Shown: in pieces, positions 11,204-24,217 of the stretch
Numbering within the stretch: the stretch's first letter is position 1
Layout: every line of letters starts with the position of its first letter
Origin: Dillenia suffruticosa
Taxonomy: Eukaryota; Streptophyta; Magnoliopsida; Dilleniales; Dilleniaceae
Assembly: GCA_033439265.1 (NCBI GenBank)
Contig: JAVTVX010000020.1
Location: forward strand, 20,726,001-20,790,000
DNA length: 64,000 bases
Reading direction: 5' to 3'
Program-made: the position numbers and the translations under genes
The notes under the pieces: generated by a model
What the model was told of the DNA's origin: nothing
What the model saw: only the letters and a program-made list of their open reading frames with translations
Databases searched by the model: none

Positions 11204-12527
11204 ATGCTATTTGTCTGCAATGGCGTGTCATACTAGGATATAATTCTTTTATCCCTATTGAGGATCCTATTTGTCAATTTTATCATTTAGTGTTGTATTA
11301 AGTCAAATATATCTGTCCATTTTATTTTCCTTCTTTCTTTCTATATTGCCATTTTTACTTAATGATACTGGGGCTGGTTTAATTTATCTGTACTGGTGTG
11401 TCGGTGCGTATTATCAAGAAAAGCATTGAATAACTTAGGTGATAAATCATTTAGGTCAAAATATGTGGTTGACAAGGAAAGGTTGTGGCGTATCATATGC
11501 ATAAAAAAAAAAAAGAATGGACCCCAGTTCTGCAACGGATAAAATTTTAGTGGAAAGGTATTGATATGCCATGCGCTTGAAAGAAGGCAACACTTGTAAA
11601 GGATCTAAGTCTGTAAAAGAAGGTCGCACCACTCTATAGAAAAAGGCTCTGAACTTGCATTAAATGAATAAAAGCATCTTCAGTCCAGTGCTATGACAAT
11701 GTTGTTTTATGTTTTCTGCTTCGGGTTATGTCAATTGGGGGGAGAGGTTCTCCATTGGAGATGTCAAACTGCCTTCTTCTCTTGTAACAAACATTACCAC
11801 AGTGCCACATAAAGAACCTTTACAGCTATTTGTGAAGCCTAAAATTGGATTGGCTAAACTCATTTCATGCCAAAGAGCATGTGGTGGTTGCAACTTCTAA
11901 GGATCCTGTTCCTTGAAGTGCAAAAACGGCTTCTAAACTTGCAGTGCAGTGTTACAATCATGCAAATTAACTTTCCTGCCTTGACCATCTAAATTTATGC
12001 ATTTCCAATCTGATTTAGAAATGTGCTTACATTTGTAGACATACATACACATCCAGAACTTGTGGTCATCAAACAGGTCGCCTTCATCAGCCTTGTAGAG
12101 CCCAGCACTGCCACCGGCAATGAATTTGATCGACTTTTAAATGCTGAATACTGACTGCTTTAAACCAGCAAGTGGTTTGACAATTTGTTGTTATTCTGAC
12201 TTGTGGACAACAAAGAGCATCATAAGTCGACAATAACCCAACTATATCAAATAGTTACAAGAATCAACTTGAAGATTTGCTACTGGCAATGATGAATACT
12301 GCAGGCCAACTGCGTAAGCACCACAGGGGCCTTTCACTGCACTTACAAGGAGCCCAAAGATTCCTTAAGCTCTTAATAATCACGTGCCTGGAGATTTTCT
12401 TATCTCGCCCAATTTTTCCTCCTGAAATGGAGAGTGAAATGATTCCCAAAGATTCCTTAAGCTCTTAATCATTACACACCACATCTTTCATTTTCTCCAA
12501 ATAGATTTTAATTCCTTTCAAACAGAC
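11204..12527. other. Downstream flank of the isomerase gene; no clear gene
   Basis: The first part is presumably 3' UTR. The rest holds short open frames only. Two minus-strand stretches look mildly coding-like (one near 12050-12120 reading IKFIAGGSAGLYKADEGDLF, one at 11709-11900) and could be further debris of the JMJ-type gene to the right, but I could not match them to its FYRN/FYRC domains. Confidence 0.35.
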
Positions 12528-13476
12528 TCACTGCAATGCAAATGGTATACTTCCATAATCCTTATTGCATGAAGCACAACCATGATCAGCTGACATGGTG
12601 TCGGAATCTGAGTCGTTCAAACATTCATGACCACAATTTGTCCTTATTTGCCATCACCCTCATCATCACTAAGAACAATCACATTGCTTGGGGAATTTTC
12701 TGTTTCAGCTTTCTTCAAAGACTTCTTGCCCCTTTTTTTGGGTTAGAGGAAACCACCTTACCGTGCCCAGTGGAGGAGCCTTTCTGGAATTTACCTTGTG
12801 TGACTGCTTTAGGGAGATTAGGAGTGGCAGTCCCTGGATTGAAAGGGGAAACAAGGGCCTCCTTGCTTCTGCGCTCAGTACCCATATCTGTCATAACTTT
12901 TCCAGATTTTGAAATACATGCCACACCTGTGTTTCCAGAAGTAACTTCGAATGTCTTTCTTTTCTTCAAGAAAGATGCAATCTCAGCGGCTCTAACACCT
13001 AAACAGCTTGTTGATGTGGGGTTATTTAGTTCATTTGAGGATGGCTTACAGAAAAGGAAGCCTTCACTTGTGAGCTTCCATCGAGTGCCGAACCACCAAT
13101 TTAGTTAGTTATGGCTGCATTTTGGGATTTATGCATCTTTGAGTTTGACATTGCAGCAGAGGATGAATGACCGTTAAGCTCAGGTTCATGTGAAATATTT
13201 CTTGAGATATTGGGAAGATGCAGTTCGAGCTCTTTAGCCAATCTATAAGCTAACTTCCCTTCCAAAGCTTCAACAAAAGCATTTAGTTCCTTGATTTCAT
13301 AGCGGAAAAGGAACTGTTTGGCACTCCAAGGGCAAGAACAGAGTTGCTTTGCACGTACTAGACAGGAGTATATCATAGAGGCATATGCAGCATTCCTTTT
13401 TGCTGGAATCATCAAAAAATTCATCCATCTTGCATGACTCTGATGGTATGGATAAATAATCCCTTCTCCTGCGTTC
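12528..13476 (-). pseudogene. JMJ14/15/18-type histone demethylase relic (C5HC2 zinc-finger region)
   Basis: Minus-strand pieces in different frames line up with the part of KDM5/JARID1-type plant demethylases that follows the JmjC domain. First comes RRDYLS...ESCKMDEFFDDSS and KKECCICLYDILLS, the start of the C5HC2 finger. A frame change and a missing middle of the finger follow, then AKQLCSCPWSAKQFLFRYEI, KELNAFVEALEGKL and a linker. A second frame change near 13105 leads to a Lys-rich linker. A third at the A/G homopolymer near 12727 leads to NVIVLSDDEGDGK, the acidic motif expected in this linker. Family members remove methyl groups from H3K4. The JmjC catalytic domain is not visible nearby. 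The breaks suggest a dead gene; assembly errors in homopolymers could explain the third one only. Confidence 0.65.
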
Positions 13477-13837
13477 TAGCTTGAAACGTGACTATACAAA
13501 GAAAACAAACAATCAGTTCCAAGACTTTAACTGGGAACTACTTGCATTGTGCCAGACAGGTACTGCCTCAAACAGCTAGAAATCTACAAAATTTGACCAA
13601 ACAACTGACACCAAAAAGGCACAACACCTATTTTTTAAAGAATGTGAAGTATGCATTTTCATGCATTATTATCATCATTATTTTCATAACAGTGCGAGAA
13701 AATTTCATCTAAACCTCATAAGTTAAATGAATAAAATATATAATCGATGAAACCAATCTTTGCAGGCAACTGCTACCTTATTTTTCGTAACTTGTTTCAT
13801 CTCTGATCCATATTAAAGCAGAACATCTCCAATGCAG

Positions 13838-14145
13838 AGCCCAAGCCCGAGCCCGAGCCCAAGCCCGAGCCCAACTATGTCGAGCTTGAAGGCTCGACGA
13901 GCTAGATTAATTATATTCTTTAAGACAAATTTTATATGTGAAATTATATTTATAGGTATACTTTTTTAAATATATTATCCGAAATCGATTAATTAAGTGA
14001 CATTACCCGATGACACTACCGATGACACTTCGAGTTCGAGCTTGAGAAATGCAACCTCGACGAGCTCGAGCTCGTGCTTGAGCTCACCTATCCAACGCTC
14101 GAGCTAAGCTCGGGTATTGACACTACCCGACTCGACCCGAGTGTC
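13838..14145. repeat. CGAGCTCGAG-rich repeat, MITE-like
   Basis: It starts with a short (gcccaa/gcccga) array at 13838-13872 and ends with dense cgagctcgagctcg and gacactacccga motifs at 13995-14140, around an AT-rich middle. GAGCTCGAGC-rich ends are common in small plant DNA transposons. I could not define terminal inverted repeats or a target-site duplication. Confidence 0.35.
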
Positions 14146-14151
14146 ATAACA

Positions 14152-14515
14152 GCCCTATACTGTGGTAGGCTGCTCAGTAGGAGATCCCTTTGAATCCTGA
14201 TTGCACTGGTCAGATATTATCCACAGTCTCTTGTTAAGGCATCTCTCAAGGGCTACTGAGTCAGTTCTGTTAGCACTGATGCTTCTTTGTTCTGCCACTA
14301 GGACAGATACATTTGTGAATCCAGTTGAATTATTTTCTCCTGTTTTCAACTTTCTTCAAAGTGAAGGAAGTAGAGGATTTAAAACCTGATGGAACCAAGA
14401 GCTTGTCCATCATTTCATATCCCAAATGAGTTTCAGAACACTCTATCCCCATAAGCAATCTTGACCAAAAGGAACGTTCAAGCAACCAAGATTCACGGGA
14501 TCAACTTCTGATTTG
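14152..14515 (-). pseudogene. Coding-like minus-strand segment, family unknown
   Basis: Two adjacent minus-strand frames look like protein and are separated by one frame change near 14335. The first reads ESWLLERSFWSRLLMGIEC followed by SETHLGYEMMDKLLVPSGFK. The second reads NNSTGFTNVSVLVAEQRSIS then ANRTDSVALERCLNKRLWI. Balanced amino-acid use and length make chance unlikely but not excluded. It lies on the same strand as, and upstream of, the demethylase relic, so it may belong to the same dead locus. I do not recognise the domain. Confidence 0.35.
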
Positions 14516-17260
14516 AAAACATGAAAAAGAGAATATTATCAGAATCAGAAGGGCATAGATGGAACTAAGGGAATAAAAGCTGCTTATTTATGGCATTTGG
14601 AAAGATGATTGACCTGCCTGACTCTAGTTGATATTTTGTGAAACCTCTCTCCCTCTCTCTCTCTCACACACAACACATTATCAGGAGTTTATCTAGTCAT
14701 TCCAAATAGATAACACATAAGATTTTTTGACAAGGACAATTCCTTTTTTTTTCCCTCTGTTGCAAGCTATTCTGAAAGATGCAGTGATGAGTTGTGAGAC
14801 AATATTGAGCAATGTTGGTTAACAAGCTGTACTAAGCTACTCATATTTATATGTTTATATCTTCTCATTATGCTAATACTAAGTTCATAATTCCTCAATG
14901 CCCTCATACTTTTCTTCTTTATCCCTATTGCTTGCTAAATTATGTCATTTAGCTCTAACATGGAGTCATGTATGAACTGGTGATTTTATATGCTTTTCAA
15001 TTTATAACCGGAAGAAAGCCAGGAAGTATGTGAGACAGAGACAGAGACAGAGAGTGAGAGAGCACAAGTGCATGTGTGGCCCCCGTGGGGGGGGGGTTGA
15101 GTTGGTTTAAGTTCAGAAAACATCAGTGCAAGTGAGGCAGGTCAATCATCTTTCCCTATAAATAAAATCAAATCAACAGCTCTTATTAATTGAACTGTTG
15201 ACAACTAGTATTCCCAACAATACCTATCAGAATCCAATGTGTTATTTTTTGAAGATATTATTTAATGAATAAAATTGGTGCTTATATCTTTAAGAAACTA
15301 CCCCTTTTCCACTTTTTTCTCTCCCCAGTTTGTTAATTGCAGTTCCATCACAATGCTATCTTATTCGGCAAACATCAGTCTACCTCAAATTCCCTTTATT
15401 TTGTCTTATTTTACTTGTACTATTTTTTAATTTAATTAAAAAAATTTTTGGTAGGAAATATAGGATTTTGCAAATAGAAGTCAAATTTCTCCCATTATAT
15501 TATTATTTTTTTGCATTGAGAACCTTATCTAATGTCAATCAAACCTAATTTCAACTTCCCGAAGCAAGGCCTGTCAGACATCAGACCTAATGTCATTTGG
15601 CCAATGGCCCCAAAGAGGACCATTATAACGAAATGGTGGATCCAATAAAAGCTTCAGGTATTCTAGGAGGGTGCTGTTGATTCCACAACATGAAACTATT
15701 TGATTAGAATAACAGACCCAAGCAAAGAAAACAAACCAACTGCTAAAGAAGATTACAACTGCAGCACCTTGTCATAGATGCAGTGTCACTGGGAAGAATA
15801 ACCTATGGATGCTTTCTCTGAAGCTACAAATGTTGAGCAAAGGTTCTAATCATTGAAATAACTCCGGTTTTCAACAAGAATGCAACCTATTCAAGGAAAA
15901 ACAGAAGAAACAAAGAACAGAAAGAGTTTCTCCGTAAGAAATTTAGATGAAATCCAGTCATTTTGCCCTTGAAATTCTAAAAGAAAGCTACCCTTATCTT
16001 ACTCTTCATTGTATCAAACATATACATAATGTGCCATCTCATACTTTTGAGTCCAAGTTATATTGTCGGGCATGGATCAGGTTATGTATTTCATAACTTC
16101 AGTACTTTATTGAGAACCCTGCTACAAGGGTGTCCACCAAATGTGATAAATTAAGAAATTTTCTCATCCTAAAGGCGGAAGAAAAATCATGTGACTCTGC
16201 ATCATGGATTTTGCATGTAAAAGAATCAATTGACCCAAGCAATAAAGCTCCACGTGTTTTACACAAAATATTATATATATATATATATATCTGGACTTCT
16301 TTCTTGAAAGCATTTTTCCCAAAGGACATTATGCAACGAGTAGGTTAGATAACTCTTGAACAATGTCCATTTGACTGGAAAATGTTTAGTTTCTGAATTC
16401 AGATTGCCAAACACAAAAGATAATCATTTTCCAGGAAGTTGTTTTCTGTAAAATTAATGACATTTATAACGAGTAGGTTAGATAACTCTCGAACAATGTC
16501 CATTTGACTGGAAAATGTCTAGTTCCTGAATTCTGATTGCCAAACACAAAAGACAATCGTTTTCCAGGAAGTTGTTCTGTGTAAAATTAATGAAGCATAT
16601 ACGAGGAAATATCATACAAATCTGACATCAAACTCTCCAAAAAATCATCACCATATATCTCAATCTTAAAGAATTTGGCCACTAAAAAAATAGGATTTCA
16701 GTTTCTTGGCCATCTATTTCGACATAAAAGCAATTCAAGAAAAGGTTCAAGTGCTTCTCCAATCCATCATTAAATCCACTACCAAGATGAGCTGGAAAAC
16801 TCATGGAATGCACAATTTCCATTTTAGACCCACTCTTCCCACATGATCTAGTATTTGATAAACAACCCAAATACGGGGCTTCGAAACATGCGATTTCGCC
16901 GATATCAAATCCCAAATTTCATATACAAAGGCTACGGATACACTAAATGTTTTCATTATTTCCACTTCTAAAATGCAGTATCAGCAGTGACCCACATGCC
17001 AATAATTTGCAACATTCAAGATTAGCTATTAAAGATTCCACATTAGAGAAAAAAGCGATAAAATCTTGGTAATCTAGGTTGAGGGAAACAAAATCCTTAG
17101 AATAAATCAAGGAAAAAAATAAGAAAGATTAGCCATTAATAAATGTTCTAAATCAAGAGGTAGACATCAGAGTATACCCATTTGGAAAGAGCGAGAGATT
17201 AGAAATTGAGACTTACAGAGTGGGAATAGAGAGAAAGAGATTGCGCGTCAGTTGTTAGAG
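14516..17260. other. Non-coding stretch right of the demethylase relic
   Basis: I see no convincing exon. Contents include a CT tract at 14649-14670, a GA-rich block with a G9 run at 15033-15100, an (AT)n run at 16271-16290, and a 133-bp tandem duplication at 16335-16597. On the minus strand CTCT|GTAAGT near 17213-17222, after a CT-rich stretch, resembles the donor of a 5' UTR exon, so a transcript of the dead locus may once have started near 17290. Confidence 0.4.
16335..16597. repeat. Tandem duplication, two units of about 133 bp
   Basis: The unit beginning aacgagtaggttagataact occurs at 16335 and again at 16468, with a handful of substitutions and small indels between the copies. Confidence 0.85.
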
Positions 17261-17439
17261 AATGGTGTTCGAAGAACCTTACGTTCGACTTCGACTTGTT
17301 CTCAATTTTCTCGGTGGTTCAATTATTTATTTATTTATTTATTTATTTCGGGCATTTCTCATTGAAAAATTCACTTTACAACCCTTATATTCTATTGATT
17401 TTTGTAATTTCGGTATCCTTATCCTTTTAAATGTTTTTT

Positions 17440-17625
17440 CTTTTTATTACATCGATCAATATTTAAAATCATACTAATCTAATTTGAGACTTATAGTGAC
17501 TCATTTAAGAGACTATCGTTTCAATGTAATCTGCTCCATATCTAAATCATAAATCAAACTCGAGAACTTAATTAAAAAATTTTAATATCACGTCTTATTA
17601 AACTGACTAATTATTAATTTATCCT
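17440..17625 (-). mobile_element. SINE-like repeat, family shared with 57354
   Basis: It shares the order of motifs seen in the insertion at 57354-57550: a T-rich left end, an aatctaatttgag-type box, tagtgactcatttaagaga, an aaatcataaatcaaactcgag B-box-like segment and a ttaattaaaa stretch. Read on the minus strand the T-rich end is a 3' poly(A). It is degenerate, with no target-site duplication recognised. Confidence 0.45.
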
Positions 17626-18542
17626 TTTGAATGTTGAACAGACACACGTCGGTAAGTGAACCATAATCATGAATTTTATTAATCTTCGTTTGACTTGATT
17701 TCTCAATCTCTCATTTTCTTTTTTTATTGATTGTACAATAATTTGAATATAAAATTATCAGATTGAGCGAACAAATTTATACTATTAGATTGTCCCCTTG
17801 GGACAATCTCTCACTTTCTGTATTTTAATATTTGTCCAGTTACCTTAAGAAAATGGGTGCAACTTCACCTAAACTTATTTAATTCTGACACTTTTCTAAC
17901 TGATTCGGAATAACATAGTTCCTATGAATTAGAAATGGTATTTGTTTAGTCTAATTTTTTATCTTAAAATAATTTATTAATTATTTCAACTATTATAATT
18001 TTATCAAATATATAAATGTTAAAAAAACACTAATTATTTCAACATCGATGAAAAATACAAATTATTAATTTGAAAAGTTTTTCAAAAAAATGTATGAAAT
18101 TTAAATATTTATGAATATTCATAAATTTAAAATATTTATATTTAATTTATGAATATTTTAAAATTGTTTATGAAACTATTTACTTTGTAGATTATTTTTA
18201 AAATTTTAAAATTGTTTGGTCTCATCCATTCAAGAGTTCACACATCTGATAAATGTATGGTATTAAACATATGGAAATATATACAAATATATCATAAAAA
18301 ATCTGAAAAATGTTCAAAATCTTGGTATAAGAAGAAGAAATGATTAATGAAGATCTAATAGACGAAAAAGGAAATAAGATCTCTACAATGAAATTGAAAA
18401 TTATCTAATAAGAACACTAATAAAAATTTAATTAACAAACAAAAAAAATTGAAGAAGAAGAACTTAATTTTCTTCTCTCTCCTCTATTCTCTCTCTCCTC
18501 TACCTATGTTTTTCTTTCTCCTTTCTCTCTTTCCCGGGAATT

Positions 18543-18567
18543 GGAGGCGGAGGCGGAGGCGGAGGCG
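18543..18567. repeat. (GGAGGC)n hexanucleotide repeat
   Basis: About four GGAGGC units, unusually GC-rich for this neighbourhood, follow a CT-rich tract (18472-18535). Confidence 0.9.
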
Positions 18568-19644
18568 CCATTTTTTCTGATGTGGGAAAATGGAATTACA
18601 AACTAGAAAGGCACTTTTGTCCTAAAAACTCAAAAATCCTGAATAATAAAGAGGCATTCCAAATATTAAATATGTTATTATTTTCATGAATATCTATGTT
18701 GAGAATTAAATATATAAGTTGATGAGAATAAAAATCTCAAACTTAAATACTATTTTTTTTATCCAAATCATTAATTATGCCAATTCTATTCTAAATTTTA
18801 AAATATAATATTTATTCTTATAAAATCTTGTGATTTATTTATAATATTTTTTATGCATATATTGCGTATTCCATTCTGCTTCTTTTATAATCACAATATA
18901 TCAATCTTTTTTTAAAAAAAACAAAAAAAAAAATAATTGAAAAATGACTAAAAGAAAATAAATGCAAAGAAAAATAGCTAAGCAAAATAACAAAAGGGAA
19001 TAAAATCATAAAATCTTTCCTTTTTTTTTTTTTAAATGAATATCACAGACTCTAATTTTTTTGGGGCCCTTACCATGTATTAAAAATATTAAAACACCCT
19101 TTCCAGAATAAATCTCATATTTTAGTAATTTGGAATAAATCAATAAATTATTATTGTTTGGATAAATAACAAACAAAAGAGGATTTTGGAATAAATCAAT
19201 AAAATCTCAATGTTTGGAATGAGTGACAAACGAAATAATAACATACATCGATTTTTTTTTTTTTTTTTTTTTTTCTGGATTGTGTCATTATCATTTCACT
19301 TTCCCTTCAACTCTCTCCCAATTAATTTGTAATAAATCGTCTTCTCTACTATTTTCATATATAACTAATCTAGAAAAGTTTTGAATTTGAGATTTCTAAA
19401 GAAAAAAATAATATCGGTTAAATTATAACTTATTGGCCTAATATGTTGATTTTATTTTATCATTTTGCATAAATAAATAAGTAATGAATTTTAATTTTGT
19501 AAAAATATAGTATTAGATTTTTTTTTTTTTAAAAAGTAAAATATAACACTCATCTTGCGTGAAGCGCGGGCATAAGGGAGAGAGTAGACCATGTGGCTTA
19601 CAAGTTACACACTTGCATGTTATCTTCTTTACTTTTTATTTTTA

Positions 19645-19800
19645 TTTTTTTATTATATTAATAGATATCCGAAATCATATTTTGATTAATCCGATTCAAA
19701 ACTTGTAGTGACCCATTTAAGAGATTACCCTTCCAATATAGTGTATTTCATACCTAAATCACGAATTGAAATCGGAATCTTGGTTATCAAATCACCGTAA
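19645..19800 (-). mobile_element. SINE-like repeat, same family
   Basis: It has the same motif order as 57354-57550: T-rich start, ttgattaatccgattcaaaac, ttgtagtgacccatttaaga, cctaaatcacgaattgaaatc, and a ttggttatcaaatc end. It is degenerate. Confidence 0.5.
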
Positions 19801-20710
19801 ATGTACAAGAATGCAATATAAGGACTTTTGTTATTGTCATGGCAACGCAAGTAGCTGTGTTCTGTTAAAATTTCAATTTTAATTATAACATTAAAATACA
19901 AATAATTTTTATTTTGAAGTTGTTTCTTTAAAATTATTTTTAATTATAGGAATTTGATTTAAAGGTATAAGTTTGAAGATAATACCATGTGATATTACTT
20001 GGATGCTGACACGTCCTTGTTAAATTATTTGATTGAAAATAATAAAAAAATAATCTTAAAATATGAATTAATTTTAGAAAATGATTGACCTATCATAATT
20101 CTAGATAAAATTAATATTAAATGACAGAATTATCTTTTAAAAAGTTAAATTTATCATACTATAATTGAACATTTAATACACATAAAAAGAGATAAGGATA
20201 AAGTAAGAAAAAATAATTAATATGTCCTTAATTTTCTAAAATAATATTTGTAGTGGGACAAAAGAAAAGAGGGAGTATTTGTCATAAATAAATATTTTGG
20301 TAAGATTATCTTTTATTTTCCTTTTACTTCTTTCGAGGGACATGATCGATTAATCTTTGCTAGTTAAGAGACCGATTGCCAATTTCTCCTAAGCTAGCTT
20401 TGTCGTTTGGACAGCTAATATACCATTAATGAGTTAAAGAATCACACGTTGTAACATACAAGTCCAACTCAAGGAAAGAATATCATTTATTACCACTAAT
20501 ATACACATCATATATCCTATACACCGTTCCAATAAATCTATAAACACTAGAATCACAAACCTTAAATCTAATATATCCTATTTAGCATACATATAGTTAT
20601 CCATGATCCGAAAGATGCCAAACATCACACTATAATCATCAAAAATCAATCAATGAGCATATTGTTTCTTTTTTACTTCTTTCTCCATTTCATTGCGCGG
20701 GCTCGAATCT

Positions 20711-23700
20711 TCATGGGAAAACCATGCTATCATCGTCTTCATTGAACCGCATATCCTCCATATGAGAAGGATTATTAACTCCATCAACCAAACTCTCTTC
20801 CAAATTCATGTCCCATAAGAAGCCATAATCATCACCAGTTCTGGTGGAAACTTCATTATGAGAGTTGGGGTTGCCGTCCAACTTGGAGAATGTGTGAAGA
20901 AAATTAGGATTCAAAATTGCCAAGTTTAGAAGGGAATTTTGGGGTTGGTTTTGATTATTGTGAAAAGGGTTTTGGCAGAATGAAGTCATTGGCGGATAGC
21001 CACTACATGGCAATATTGCGGTGGTTTGTTGGCTAAGCTCAGTTGGAGGTGATGCAGCTAATGTCGGTGATGAGGCATTGTTCTTGCCGTCTAACGTTTC
21101 ATAAGTGCCATTTTGTAGGCTAAGCCTTTCACTACTCTCTCCTTTGCTTTTGTGAAAAACTCTGCACAACACCCAATCTTCCTGTTCAAGAGAAAGAGAC
21201 GCACAACACACACAATTAGCAAACAAGACAAGGAAAATTAGACAAAAGGGAAAAAGGTGGCAATGCCTTTTGTATATGGTTAATGAAATGGTGTTCTTTT
21301 TGTTGTTACTTGATGAGAAAACATGGAGATAGATTCTTCCTTCTAAGCCAAAGTTCTATATATTTTTAGTTAAATATTCAAAATTTGATGACTGCCTTAA
21401 GAAATTCTAATGTGGGGGTAGCAATTATCTATTTGATTTCTTTTTTTTTGTTTTCCCTTTAATCTCATTTTTCCTTTTTCTGATATTGAACATGAGCGGT
21501 CACTTTCACACAATGTGCCATATGATATACACTTCCCCCTTCCCCCAAACTCCACATTATTGTCCTTTAAGCCAATTATTGTGATAATTTAGAAATGATA
21601 CAATTTTAGAATTGGATATACTTTTTCTTTGATGACAATATTTCGAACTAAGTGAATTTTTAAGATTAATATGTTCCCCTAAAGGGGTAAGAAAATTTGA
21701 ACTTTATTGTGACATCTATGTTATCTTCTAGACTCACAAGACTTGGAATAGGACCTTTACCTTAAAATAAAAATAAAAATTTCTAAGCCCCTCCATTGGC
21801 GTCATACAAATTAGTAACCATAATATGAAATTCAAGGGGGCTGGGCGTGGGGCTTCACAAATTTCCCACAATCATAAATTATTGTGGGAATTATATCCTT
21901 GATTACTAAACTTTGTACCCTAGAAAATTTCACCCAGCCTTGATAAGGTTCCTTCCCCAAAAGAAACTCTAAACCACAAAATAATTTTTCTAACAATAGT
22001 TGGACACACCAAATGCATTATATGGATTGCTTCAAACCATTTCACTAATTGATTTTTTTTTTTTGGGTTATAATAAATAAGTATATAGTCAGAAATGAAT
22101 TAAAGAGCTGGTCCAGCTAGCCTCAATTGTTTTGTTTTTTAGTCACATTTTGAATACACTATTACGCCAGGGTACAGCACCAATGTCAAACAAGACCTAC
22201 TAGCTATTGTTGTCTAATATCGAACTCATTTTTTGCGCACAACTTTCATGTGTTTCTCCTCTTCCTTAAAAATAGTAATGTGATGAAATCATGCATGCAT
22301 GGACAGGCTATGTAAAGATTGACAACTATTCTTTACCTAGAGAGAGAGAGAGAGAGAGAGAGAGTAAAAAAGGCAAAACGAGAACAAACCTTAGGAGGCA
22401 TATGTGGGCTTTCGAGGCGAAATTCATGCATGATCCAACCAGTTTTGAACCCATTAGGAGCTCTGTTCCTATAAAACACAAGTGTCTTCCTCATCCCTAC
22501 AATCTCACGTGTAATTGGATCAACCACAGTACGATCTTTCCCCGTTGCCTTCCAATATCCAGTTGTTGTTGCCCGGTTGGTCCGGAACCCTGTGGCATAC
22601 TTTCGATCTCGAAAACTGAAAAAGTACCACTCGTTGGCATTGAGCTTAGCTACCTCTGCAAACACAACCCACATTGATAACGTGTCATTCACGATCATAA
22701 AAGCAACGTTATGTACGTACAAGTTAACAAAAAATGCCAAACCCAAATCGTGTCATGCAAATAGAGAGGCCTCTAATTATTAATACTATTGAGTGACCCT
22801 TTAATTATTGCCTTAACGTTATTTTATGCCAAAAAATACATCACGCAGACTAAGACTATGTCATGCTAATGTCCGCCACATGTTCTCTCTCTTAATTTAG
22901 GATTAGAGAGAATACAATTGCATAAAGGAAGACTACGCCTTTTCATTTTCATAGCTCATATTCTCCATCATTCCCTAAAGTTTGAATTATCATTTGTTAC
23001 ATCGTTTTATGAACAAGGGAACGGCCTGTTTTGAGCTAATTTAGAAGAAGACAGCATCCTCGGATGAAAGCAATTACGAGCATATATATGTATGTATTCA
23101 TTATCAGTAACATAATATTTGTTGTGTTAATTTGCTTTCTTCGTTCTGGCTTCTTATGGTGGGTTTTATAAACTAAAATGTTCATATTTCAAAAAGTAAT
23201 GTTATGACTCACGACATATATCAATTGGCTTCACTTGGGAAACATCAATATGAGAGAGAGAGAGAGAGAGATAGATTATTCTGTTTTATACACACTATAG
23301 GGTTTTTGAGAAAACATAATCCCAATATAACGATGATTTGGGTTCCAAACCCAAGGATAAGGTGGGGTAGTCTTAAAGAAAAAATTGTTTCAAGTTACAG
23401 TTTTGTGGTCCAATTTAAGTCCCATTTCCGGAAAAATCTTTGAAATAAAGTATATGTGTTTAATTACGCATCCCCTAAGAATTCCTTTTCGAAAACAAGC
23501 ACTTCCATTATTAATATCATGTTTGACTATATATCCCTTGCATTCTTCTTCAATATGTTGTAGATAAATTATCTTTTAGTTAAGATCAGGAGAGAAGACG
23601 CTAAGCAATGGGGGTATTATAAGGAGTAAGAGGCAAGAACAATTAAGAAAAAATGAACAAAAAAAAAAAAAAAAAAAAGAAGAGGAGAGGACAGGATGAG

Positions 23701-24180
23701 GTAAGGGAAGGGAAGCCGTGTGTTGTTAATGTCTCTCATGTATTACTTTGCAAGCTTTTTCAGTTTTTCACACCAACCACAAAAATGAAAGGAGAAACTT
23801 TTTTAATCATGTGGATTTTTATCCTTTGGAATTTAAGTTTGCTAGCTATAATAACTACATCATATAGTTACAAATTAATTTAACTAAGCACATGGGGACC
23901 CACAGGAGATTAGAGAATTAATGTACAATATACGTAGGCAAACATTGTTTATAAAAGCATTCCTACATTTCCTATAGTGTTGATGGGGACATATTTGAAA
24001 TAATGAAAGGACGTAAAAACCGGGACAAAAACCTTCCTTCCCTCAAACCCAACGGTTTATATGGAGTGGAGACTTTGGGTGGCAAGCTGTAATATTTGAT
24101 CATAGATGAAGCTATCACCATTATATATTTCAATGACATAAGAAATTTAATAGCCTAAAGTCTCAAAATAAAAGTTTAGT

Positions 24181-24217
<37 letters not shown>

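Larger units (their letters stand above)
17630..20710. other. AT-rich intergenic stretch left of the duplication
   Basis: No gene is seen. It holds the hexanucleotide repeat at 18543-18567, poly-T runs (19019-19033, 19254-19274), a SINE-like repeat at 19645-19800 and otherwise low-complexity AT-rich sequence. The segment up to 20781 is left of the duplicated unit and includes the intact 3' end of NAC copy 1. Confidence 0.6.

Noticed and set aside
12536-13108. 190-codon + strand open frame
   Set aside because: It is the shadow of the minus-strand demethylase relic. The + translation shows no domain and the opposite strand has recognisable motifs.
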